Positions 6,378-13,331 of a DNA stretch of 18,227 bases are shown piece after piece. The stretch is from JANLQX01 sp043775075 (GTDB taxonomy: Bacteria > Actinomycetota > Acidimicrobiia > Acidimicrobiales > JANYDT01): the NCBI GenBank assembly GCA_043775075.1, contig JAYVSS010000199.1, positions 1 to 18,227 of the forward strand. Reading direction: 5' to 3'. The stretch's first letter is position 1; every line of letters starts with the position of its first letter. Position numbers and translations under genes: made by a program. The notes below the pieces were generated by a model. It did no database searches and had not been told where the DNA came from. It was given only the letters and a program-made list of their open reading frames with translations.

Positions 6378-7937
6378 TTGAGCCAGCCAACCATCGGCAC
6401 GTTAGCCGTCACCGGCATCTGTAAGGCGTTCTCCGGTGTCCAGGTGCTCCACACTGTCGACTTTGCTGTCCCAGCAGGTTCTGTGGTGGGGCTCATCGGC
6501 GAGAACGGTGCCGGCAAGTCCACCCTCAGCGCCATCATGGCTGGAGTGCACCAGCCCACTTCTGGAACTATGACCCTCGACGGCGCCGGGTTCTCGCCAC
6601 GAAGCCCCGCTGAGTCGCTTTCCCAAGGCGTTGCTCTGATCCACCAGGAAATCCGGATGATCCCGGAGCTCTCGGTGGCTGAGAACATCTTCCTGGGACG
6701 TCTCCCGCTTAAACATGGCCGCGTCAACATGGCCGAGGCGCACGACCGGGCCGGCGCCGCCCTGAGGGAGCTTGGCCTTGACCTTGACCCACGCCGCCGC
6801 GTGGCTGGACTGTCAATGGCATCTCAGCAGGGCATCGAGATTGCCAAGGCGATCACCGGCAATCCCCGCTACCTCATCTTTGACGAGCCCTCGTCCTCGC
6901 TGACCCAGCGAGAGACTGACCTGGTGCTGCACCAAATCGATGTACTGCGCACTCGCGGTGTGGGTGTCGTCTACATCTCACACCGACTCAACGAGGTGCA
7001 GTCTGTTGCCGACCAAATTGTTTGCATGCGCGATGGTCGTGTCGTACGCCGATGGGAGACCAGCGGCGTATCCCAAGAGGATATGGTCGGCGCCATGGTC
7101 GGTCGGGACTTCACCTTCGACCACCATGCTCCTCCTCCATCGTCTGGCGAAGTCGTCCTTGAGGTGCGAGGTCTCGGCCGACACGGCGTCTTCCGTGATG
7201 TCAACTTCTCCGTGAACCGCGGCGAGATTCTCGGCATCGCCGGCCTGGTTGGCGCTGGCCGAACCGAGGTCGTTCGCGCCATCGCCGGGGTTGACCGCAA
7301 CGATGTAGGTGACGTGGTGCTTGAGGGACGGACCCTTCCACGTGGGAAGGTGTCAGCGGCAATCAAGGCGGGCGTGGTCATGGTGCCCGAGGACCGCAAG
7401 GGCCAGGGGCTCAACCTTGATCGCACCGGCGGTCAAAATATCGTTTCCCCTTGGGAGAGAATGCTCCGTGGGCGGTCTCTGGTTACTACCCCGTGGATTG
7501 ACTCCTTGGCTAGAAAAGCCACCGGCGACTTCGACATCCGGGGCCGCATTGATGGCCCCGTCGTGCGCCTCTCCGGAGGCAACCAGCAGAAGGTCCTCCT
7601 AGCCAAGTGGCTGGCACGCGAACCCAAGGTCCTCATCCTCGACGAGCCCACCCGCGGAGTCGACGTCGGCGCCAAAATGGCGATTTACGAGATCATCCGA
7701 AACGTCGCCTCGCGTGGGGTCGCCGTTGTGGTCGTCTCTTCTGAGTTGGAAGAGGTGCTCGGCTTGGCCCACCGCGTGCTCGTGATGTCAGCCGGTGGGC
7801 AGCGCGCCATCCTCGACCGTAGGGACGCAACCTCCGAGGCGGTCATCAGTCTTGCTATGCCACCGTCGCCGCAGCATGAACCACATTCACATTCCGGCGG
7901 CACCAGCCGCCATCTTCTGAGGGGGAGCCGGTCATGA
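6378..7937 (+). CDS. Sugar/polyol ABC transporter ATPase, two ABC domains (RbsA-like)
   Basis: This 519-residue cytoplasmic ATPase energises import of the binding-protein ligand. Domain 1 has Walker A GENGAGKST (41-49), signature LSMASQQ (145-151) and Walker B YLIFDEP (165-171). Domain 2 has the degenerate Walker A GLVGAGRTE usual in this family (289-297), signature LSGGNQQ (398-404) and Walker B VLILDEP (418-424). The start is TTG at 6378, chosen because AGAGGA (6366-6371) stands 6 bases upstream and the protein then aligns with RbsA/MglA. TTG starts are usually weak, which together with the hairpin before the gene suggests lower expression than the binding protein. The C-terminus ends in a His/Ser/Arg-rich tail beyond the family core. 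It overlaps the permease gene by ATGA (7934-7937). Confidence 0.93.
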   Translation: MSQPTIGTLAVTGICKAFSGVQVLHTVDFAVPAGSVVGLIGENGAGKSTLSAIMAGVHQPTSGTMTLDGAGFSPRSPAESLSQGVALIHQEIRMIPELSVAENIFLGRLPLKHGRVNMAEAHDRAGAALRELGLDLDPRRRVAGLSMASQQGIEIAKAITGNPRYLIFDEPSSSLTQRETDLVLHQIDVLRTRGVGVVYISHRLNEVQSVADQIVCMRDGRVVRRWETSGVSQEDMVGAMVGRDFTFDHHAPPPSSGEVVLEVRGLGRHGVFRDVNFSVNRGEILGIAGLVGAGRTEVVRAIAGVDRNDVGDVVLEGRTLPRGKVSAAIKAGVVMVPEDRKGQGLNLDRTGGQNIVSPWERMLRGRSLVTTPWIDSLARKATGDFDIRGRIDGPVVRLSGGNQQKVLLAKWLAREPKVLILDEPTRGVDVGAKMAIYEIIRNVASRGVAVVVVSSELEEVLGLAHRVLVMSAGGQRAILDRRDATSEAVISLAMPPSPQHEPHSHSGGTSRHLLRGSRS

Positions 7938-9055
7938 CCACCGTCTACAACACGGAGCCGAACGTCGACGAATCGGCGAAAAGCGCAACGGCCACAACGG
8001 CCACAACGGCCACTATGCCCACCACGTCCGATACGTCCGCTACGAACGAGTCCACTGAGCGAACGCCCCGTCGTCGTCGATTCTCCATTCCGCTGGGAGG
8101 ACCAGTCGTAGGCCTCATCGTGTTAATCCTCGCCCTATGGTCTCGCTCGCCCTACTTTATGACGGAGCGCAACATCAGCAACGTATTGTCACAAATCTCC
8201 GACATCGGGATCATGGCTGCGGGCGCGTTCCTCGTCATCCTCATCGGAGGCATCGACCTCTCGGTGGTGGCTGTCATGGCACTCACCATGATGGTCAACG
8301 GGTACCTCTTCTCCAAACAGGGATGGCCGTTTCCTTTGGCGCTCCTCGCTGGGATCGCCGTCGGCGCCTTCATCGGCCTCGTCAACGGCCTGCTTGTCAC
8401 CTATGGCAAGGTGCAAGCGTTCGTGGCCACGCTCGCCACAATGTCGGCGTGCCAAGGTCTTGCGTTATTGATTACCAACGGCAACACCATCAACGGTTTC
8501 CCGTCCTGGTTCGGCAAACTCTCGGATTTCGACGTCTTCCACGTTCCGCTCCAGGCGATCTTGCTCGCCACCGTGTTCCTTGTCCTTGCCTTTTGGTTGC
8601 GCTATCGCCCCAATGGCCGTGCCCTGTACGCCATCGGCGGCAATGACGAGGTCGCCCGGCTTTCCGGCCTGTCGGTAAAACGTCTCAAGACACTCACCTT
8701 CATTATCGCCAGTTCTTTAGGCGTGGTGGCCGGCGCGATCAACATCAGCACGCTCGACTCGGCCCAGCCGACTGCGGGGTCGGGCTATCTGCTTAACATC
8801 ATTGCCATTGTTGTCATCGGTGGCGCCAGCCTTGCCGGCGGCACTGGCTCGATGGGCGGCACGTTCGTCGGTCTGCTCATCGTCGGCATCCTTAACAACG
8901 GGATGTCGCTGCTTCACGTCAACCCGAACCTTCAGCCCGTGGTTATAGGCGCGGTGATCCTTGCGGCAGTGCTCAGCGACCGGGACTGGTTCGCCCAGTT
9001 GCGGAATGGGCCGCTGGGGCGTCTTGCGGGCAAGGAACGGAAGCAGGAATCCTGA
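7934..9055 (+). CDS. Sugar/polyol ABC transporter permease (RbsC-like)
   Basis: This 373-residue integral membrane protein forms the channel of the importer. After a hydrophilic cytoplasmic N-terminal tail of about 50 residues (Thr/Ala/Ser-rich, ending TPRRRRFS) there is a series of hydrophobic helices, beginning PVVGLIVLILALWS. Family-typical RbsC/XylH segments follow: GAFLVILIGGIDLSVVAVMA, YAIGGNDEVARLSGLSVKRL and VVIGGASLAGGTGSMGGTFV. The start ATG overlaps the ATPase stop by four bases, so translation is probably coupled. The N-terminal tail is longer than in most relatives and contains a 9-bp tandem repeat, so an in-frame downstream start cannot be excluded, although the overlap favours 7934. 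Confidence 0.93.
   Translation: MTTVYNTEPNVDESAKSATATTATTATMPTTSDTSATNESTERTPRRRRFSIPLGGPVVGLIVLILALWSRSPYFMTERNISNVLSQISDIGIMAAGAFLVILIGGIDLSVVAVMALTMMVNGYLFSKQGWPFPLALLAGIAVGAFIGLVNGLLVTYGKVQAFVATLATMSACQGLALLITNGNTINGFPSWFGKLSDFDVFHVPLQAILLATVFLVLAFWLRYRPNGRALYAIGGNDEVARLSGLSVKRLKTLTFIIASSLGVVAGAINISTLDSAQPTAGSGYLLNIIAIVVIGGASLAGGTGSMGGTFVGLLIVGILNNGMSLLHVNPNLQPVVIGAVILAAVLSDRDWFAQLRNGPLGRLAGKERKQES
7986..8012. repeat. 9-bp tandem repeat (3 copies) in the permease N-terminal tail
   Basis: CAACGGCCA is present three times in a row (7986-7994, 7995-8003, 8004-8012). It encodes the Thr-Ala-Thr-rich part of the hydrophilic tail before the first membrane helix. Confidence 0.85.
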
Positions 9056-10764
9056 TGGCAGACCATTCGGCTCCCTCCTCCCGCTCCTACGACCTGATCG
9101 TCGTGGGTGGCGGTATCAACGGTGTTGGGATCGCGCTAGACGCAACGCTGCGCGGCCTACGCGTTGTGCTCGTGGAGATGGACGACATTTGCAGCGGCGT
9201 CTCGGCGTGGTCTGGCCGTCTTATCCACGGAGGGATCCGCTACCTCGAGCACTATGACTTTGGTTTGGTGCGAGAGTCGCTCGTCGAGCGGGAACGGCTC
9301 TTCCAGAACGCACCGCACCTTGTGCGTCCCGTGCCACTGCTTATGCCCACCTTCGCACACAACCGTCGCCCCGGCTGGCTGATCGAACTGGGCATGACGC
9401 TCTATGACGCGCTCTCGCTCCGCAAGACACCGCCCACGCATCGACCCCTTGGGCGTGTCAAGACGCAGGCGCGGTTTCCCGGGATTTCCCCTGAGGGACT
9501 CAAGGGCGCAGCGCTTTTCTATGACGGCCAGGTCGAACTTGCCGAGCGGCTATGCGTAGAGATTGCGCTCGAAGCCGCAAAACACGGTGCCCTACTGGCG
9601 TTACACACGCGTGTTAACGGTCCAATTGTTGAGAGTGGCCGCGTTGTCGGCGTTCGCGCCACGAGCATGACTACGGGAGAGGAGATCGAGCTGCGGGCGC
9701 CAGTCGTTTATAACGTCGCCGGCCCCTGGATCGACCGGGTTTTGGGCAACAAGGTCCCTGCCCAGCCACGGCTCAACGGCGGTGCGAAAGGCAGCCACCT
9801 GGTAGTCGAACGGTTCCCATCTGCACCCAATGACGTCGTTTACTACGAATCCCGCCGAGACGGCCGACTCGTCCTCGTCATTCCGTGGATGGGCCGGGTA
9901 ATGATCGGCACGACCGACGTACGGTTCGACGACGACCCCAGCGGCGCGCGTTGCGACATTGGTGAAGCCGAGTACCTCCTCGACGAGGTAAACGCTCTCA
10001 TCCCCGAGGCAAAGCTCACCATGGATGACGTTCTGTTTACGTTGAGCGGCGTCCGTCCGCTCCCGTATGAGCCTGGCGTTGCCGCATCATCAATCACGCG
10101 CACCCACGTACTGCACGACCATGCCGGGTCCGGGCTTGCGGGGTTAGTAACCGTGGTCGGCGGAAAGCTCACGACCTACCGTCAACTCGCGGAGGATGCC
10201 GTCGACGATGTGATGCGCCGATTGGGTCGCCGCGACCCGGGCTGCGCCACGCGACGTCGTCCACTGCTCGGTGCGGCCGGGCTAGATGCGCCTCAACTAC
10301 GCAAAGAACTGCTCGGGCGCGGAGCTGGGCCGGAGATTGCCGACCGGTTGTTGCGCTTCTACGGCTCGGTTGCTCGTGAGGTGTGGACGCTCGCCGAGAC
10401 CGATCCGGCGCTGGCCCGAGTCGTTCATACCAAAAGTGCACTGCTGGCTGCCGAACTTGTGCATGCGGTAACCCGCGAGCATGCCGTCACCCTGACAGAC
10501 GTGCTGGCCCGGCGCGTTCTAGTGGCCTTCGAGCCGGGGCACGGCCTAGAGGTCGTCGACGATTTGGCTGCCGTGGTGGGCGAACGCCTCGGCTGGGATG
10601 AGCACCGACGCGCCGCCGAAGTAGAGGGTTACCGCACCTGGCTGAACCACCTAGCGATCCCCAACCCTCAGGGCCCAAGGTCGTCATCGTTTGGCGCAGG
10701 GGCGGTCGAGGCGACCAAGCCGGCGGACAGCGCAGCGATCGAGGCGACCAAGGGCACGCTGTGA
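9055..10764 (+). CDS. GlpD/EryB-like FAD-dependent polyol-phosphate dehydrogenase
   Basis: This 569-residue flavoprotein belongs to the glycerol-3-phosphate dehydrogenase (GlpD) family, which also contains EryB of erythritol catabolism. It should oxidise the secondary alcohol of a polyol phosphate and pass electrons to quinone at the membrane. Visible features are the FAD dinucleotide-binding motif VVGGGINGVG (16-25), RLIHGGIRYLEHYDFGLV (55-72), IPWMGRVMIGTTD (276-288), SGVRPL (331-336) and GGKLTTYR (369-376). Arg62, Tyr63, Arg334 and Lys371 correspond by spacing to residues placed around the substrate phosphate in E. coli GlpD, so a phosphorylated substrate is expected. The start overlaps the permease stop (TGATG) and CAGGAA lies just upstream. 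The C-terminal tail carries a duplicated EATK segment. It could be an ordinary glycerol-3-phosphate dehydrogenase, but linkage to a polyol transporter and two sugar kinases favours a longer substrate. Confidence 0.9.
   Translation: MADHSAPSSRSYDLIVVGGGINGVGIALDATLRGLRVVLVEMDDICSGVSAWSGRLIHGGIRYLEHYDFGLVRESLVERERLFQNAPHLVRPVPLLMPTFAHNRRPGWLIELGMTLYDALSLRKTPPTHRPLGRVKTQARFPGISPEGLKGAALFYDGQVELAERLCVEIALEAAKHGALLALHTRVNGPIVESGRVVGVRATSMTTGEEIELRAPVVYNVAGPWIDRVLGNKVPAQPRLNGGAKGSHLVVERFPSAPNDVVYYESRRDGRLVLVIPWMGRVMIGTTDVRFDDDPSGARCDIGEAEYLLDEVNALIPEAKLTMDDVLFTLSGVRPLPYEPGVAASSITRTHVLHDHAGSGLAGLVTVVGGKLTTYRQLAEDAVDDVMRRLGRRDPGCATRRRPLLGAAGLDAPQLRKELLGRGAGPEIADRLLRFYGSVAREVWTLAETDPALARVVHTKSALLAAELVHAVTREHAVTLTDVLARRVLVAFEPGHGLEVVDDLAAVVGERLGWDEHRRAAEVEGYRTWLNHLAIPNPQGPRSSSFGAGAVEATKPADSAAIEATKGTL
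10706..10752. repeat. 14-bp direct repeat at the end of the GlpD-like gene
   Basis: TCGAGGCGACCAAG occurs at 10706-10719 and 10739-10752, a 33-base period. It encodes Glu-Ala-Thr-Lys twice in the non-conserved C-terminal tail. Confidence 0.75.
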
Positions 10765-12251
10765 GCGCTCCGTTACTGCTGGCAATCGACTCGGGGTCGA
10801 GCAGCCTGCGCACCGTCGTCGTCGAGCTCCCCGACCGGATTGTGGGTGAGGCTCGCGAGGCCGTCCCGTGGTCTCACCCACACCCCGGTTGGGCCGAGCT
10901 CAACGCCGTGTCTTTATGGGGGTCCGTCCGGCGCACCGTCGTTGGTGCACTTGACGCGGCCCGCATCGACAACGACTCCGTGATCCGAGGGGTCGGCCTC
11001 ACGTCGCACCGTGAGACCGTGGTGGTATGGGACCGGACCACCGGCGAGCCAGTACACGACGCGGTTGTCTGGATCTCCAAACAAACCGACGACATAGTGA
11101 CCGCCTGGGACGAGAACGGCCTAGGCGCGCAGTTCCGCCCCCGCACCGGGCTGCACAACGACTCGTTCTTCTCGGCCTCCAAGCTTGTCTGGCTGCTGGA
11201 CAACGTCCCCGGAGCGCGGCGCCGCGCCGAGAAAGGCGAGCTCCTGGCCGGCACCATCGACTGCTGGCTGCTGTGGAACCTGACCGGCGGAGAGGTGCAC
11301 GCCACCGACCCCTCATGTGCGTCGCGCACTGCCCTGTTCAACCTCGAGCACAGCGCGTGGGACGAAGAGTTGTGCACGATGCTCGCGGTCCCCTTGGCGT
11401 TACTGCCAGAGGTTCGTCCATCCGACGGTGACTTTGGACGGGTACGCGCCGATCTCCTGCCCTCGCGGCCGCCCGTGCGCGCCATCGTCGCCGATCAACA
11501 GTCGAGCCTGTTCGGCCAGGCCTGTTTCGATCGCGGCGCAGTGAAGCACACCTTCGGCACGGCCGGCGTCCTAGTCGTCAACACCGGCGACAAGCCCGCT
11601 CTGTACGACGGACTCACCTCCAGTGCCGCGTGGACTGTGCAGGGCAAGACCGCTTTCGAGGCCGAAGGCGTGGTGTTCCACAGCGGCCAAACTTTGCAGT
11701 TGATGCGCGAGCGCTGGCGGTTGCCTATCGCACCGTCCGACGTCGACGCATTTGCTTCGGCTGTGCCGGACAGCGGCGGCGTTTACCTCGTCCCGGCATT
11801 CGGCGGGATAGCCGCCCCATGGTGGGATCGACGTGCCACCGCGTCGATGCACGGCATAACGCTGGAGACGTCGCTTGAGCATTTGGTGCGCGCTGCAGTA
11901 GATGCGATGGCTTACCAGGTCGTCGACATCGTCGACAAGCTGCGGGCGTCGGGCCTTGTCGTCGACACCATGAAGGTCGACGGCGGCGGCGCAGCCAGCG
12001 GTTTGCTCTGCCAACTGCTCGCCGACCTCGCCCAGGTCGAGGTACTGCGCCCCCGAGAACTCGAGCGCACCGTGCTCGGGGCTGCGCTCATCGCAGGCAT
12101 TGGACTCGGGCTCGTATCCGGTCCGGACGAGGTGGCTGCGTCGTGGAGCCCCGAGCAGAAGTTCCACCCCACCATGTCGTCCGCGCGCCGCGACGACCTC
12201 TACGGGGGTTGGCGAAACGCTCTGGCCCGAACCCTGACTAACCCTGACTGA
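10761..12251 (+). CDS. FGGY-family polyol kinase, GlpK/EryA-like
   Basis: This 496-residue ATP-dependent kinase should phosphorylate a polyol in the cytoplasm, giving the substrate of the GlpD-like dehydrogenase encoded just before it. The N-terminal ATPase motif is AIDSGSSSLRTVVVE (8-22). Substrate-site equivalents of E. coli GlpK are visible: Arg84-Glu85 in SHRETVVVWD, Trp104, and Asp245-Gln246 in VADQQSSLFGQ, where Asp245 is the catalytic base. The GlpK substrate tyrosine (Tyr135) appears to be Phe136 in NDSFFSASK. The C-terminal FGGY domain includes VDGGGAASGLLCQLLAD. GTG at 10761 is the start, overlapping the previous stop as GTGA. Kinase and dehydrogenase together match the EryA-EryB pair. 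Glycerol, erythritol or another alditol are all possible substrates. Confidence 0.9.
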   Translation: MSAPLLLAIDSGSSSLRTVVVELPDRIVGEAREAVPWSHPHPGWAELNAVSLWGSVRRTVVGALDAARIDNDSVIRGVGLTSHRETVVVWDRTTGEPVHDAVVWISKQTDDIVTAWDENGLGAQFRPRTGLHNDSFFSASKLVWLLDNVPGARRRAEKGELLAGTIDCWLLWNLTGGEVHATDPSCASRTALFNLEHSAWDEELCTMLAVPLALLPEVRPSDGDFGRVRADLLPSRPPVRAIVADQQSSLFGQACFDRGAVKHTFGTAGVLVVNTGDKPALYDGLTSSAAWTVQGKTAFEAEGVVFHSGQTLQLMRERWRLPIAPSDVDAFASAVPDSGGVYLVPAFGGIAAPWWDRRATASMHGITLETSLEHLVRAAVDAMAYQVVDIVDKLRASGLVVDTMKVDGGGAASGLLCQLLADLAQVEVLRPRELERTVLGAALIAGIGLGLVSGPDEVAASWSPEQKFHPTMSSARRDDLYGGWRNALARTLTNPD

Positions 12252-12300
12252 CGAATTCTGACTAGCCCTGCGTCACCCTGCGTCACCCTGCGTCACCCTG
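12231..12300. repeat. 10-bp-periodic direct repeat tract before the aldolase gene
   Basis: The tract starts with two copies of ACCCTGACTR (12231-12250), which form the end of the kinase gene. After a short spacer come three perfect copies of CCCTGCGTCA (12266-12275, 12276-12285, 12286-12295) plus a partial CCCTG. The 10-base period equals about one helical turn. It may be slippage-derived or a set of phased protein sites; the sequence does not decide. Confidence 0.85.
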
Positions 12301-12338
12301 CCCCTGATATGTCCAACCCGATTCTCGAGGAGTCCTCC

Positions 12339-13217
12339 ATGACCGCTACCGCCCTGAAGCTCATCGAGCACGCCCGCAAGCTTGGGCACGCCGTCGGCGC
12401 CTTCAATATGCACAACCCGGAGACAACGCAGGCACTGCTGCTTGCGGCCGAGCGCGCCGACGCTCCGGTGTTCCTGCAGGTCGGTCGTGCCATCATCCCG
12501 CACATGGGTGTCCGAGCCGCATACGAGATGACTCGCCGCGTGGCCGAAGAGTCAGACGCGGTGTTCGTGATCCACCTCGACCACGGCAGCGAAGAAGAAG
12601 TAATCGAGGCGCTGCGGCTTGGCTTCCGATCCGTGATGTACGACGGGGCGCACCTACCCTTCGAGGAAAACATCCGCACGACACGACGCATGACTGACAT
12701 CGCCCACGACTTCGGTGCCATGGTAGAGGCCGAACTAGGGCGCATCCCGGACGCCGACGAGCCAGTGGATTGGGATCGTTTTTACACGGACCCAGCCGAG
12801 GCCGAGAGGTTCGTTGCCGAGACGGGGGTCGACGTGTTGGCAATCTCTGCTGGGGTGGTGCACGGCGTCCCTACTATGACCCCGCAACCACTAGCGATTG
12901 CGCTTGTGGAGAAGATCCGCGACGTGGTGGGCATCCCGCTCGTGCTGCACGGCGCCTCCGGCGTCCCTGACGAAGAAATTCGGATGGCGGTCGGGGCAGG
13001 CGTACATAAGTTCAATGCCGACACAGACCTGCGCCATGCCTTCCGAGCGGGTATCGAGCAGAGCTGGTCGCAAGGCGACTGCCAGTTGGAAATCGCCATG
13101 GCCCGCGGTCGGGAACTGATGACCGAGGCAACGTTCGAGAAAATGCGGCTTTACGGTTGTGCGGGAAGCGCAACTGAGCTCCGGTCGAAGGTGACCCCCG
13201 CGCTACGCCACTGGTAA
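12339..13217 (+). CDS. Class II ketose-(bis)phosphate aldolase (FbaA/GatY/KbaY family)
   Basis: This 292-residue zinc-dependent aldolase should split a ketose phosphate or bisphosphate into dihydroxyacetone phosphate and an aldehyde. Conserved residues are visible: Asp81 and His82 in VIHLDHGS, Glu132 in VEAELG, His175 in AGVVHG, His204 in LVLHGASG, and the phosphate-binding segment NADTD (226-230). Three histidines as zinc ligands and the aspartate as catalytic base are established for the family. The start at 12339 is set by GAGGAG (12327-12332) 6 bases upstream; an in-frame ATG at 12309 lacks such a site. An 87-base gap with the repeat tract separates it from the kinase gene. Family members act on fructose- or tagatose-1,6-bisphosphate, deoxy-ketose phosphates and others, so the substrate must be set by the rest of the pathway. 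Confidence 0.92.
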   Translation: MTATALKLIEHARKLGHAVGAFNMHNPETTQALLLAAERADAPVFLQVGRAIIPHMGVRAAYEMTRRVAEESDAVFVIHLDHGSEEEVIEALRLGFRSVMYDGAHLPFEENIRTTRRMTDIAHDFGAMVEAELGRIPDADEPVDWDRFYTDPAEAERFVAETGVDVLAISAGVVHGVPTMTPQPLAIALVEKIRDVVGIPLVLHGASGVPDEEIRMAVGAGVHKFNADTDLRHAFRAGIEQSWSQGDCQLEIAMARGRELMTEATFEKMRLYGCAGSATELRSKVTPALRHW

Positions 13218-13232
13218 CCGTTCTCCCCCGCC

Positions 13233-13296
13233 GAATCCAGTGCCGGATTCAACACCATATTCGTTTGCGACGCGACGGGCACAGCCGTCGTGCCCG
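13233..13296 (+). promoter_or_regulatory. Two consecutive hairpins between the aldolase and AraM-like genes
   Basis: Hairpin 1 is GAATCC-agtgcc-GGATTC (13233-13250). Hairpin 2 is CGGGCAC-agccgtc-GTGCCCG (13276-13296). Both stems are perfect and neither is followed by a T-run. They lie in the longest gap inside the operon (114 bases) and may protect or process the mRNA; no function can be proven from sequence. Confidence 0.55.
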
Positions 13297-13331
13297 CATC
13301 CCCATTACCGACCAGCCAACTAGGAGAAATC

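Noticed and set aside
6378..7937. Degenerate second Walker A motif (GLVGAGRTE) of the ATPase as a possible defect
   Set aside because: This degeneracy is the normal state of the second domain in RbsA/MglA-type sugar ABC ATPases.
12309..12338. Upstream in-frame ATG of the aldolase at 12309
   Set aside because: It has no Shine-Dalgarno, whereas the ATG at 12339 has GAGGAG 6 bases upstream and begins where family members begin.
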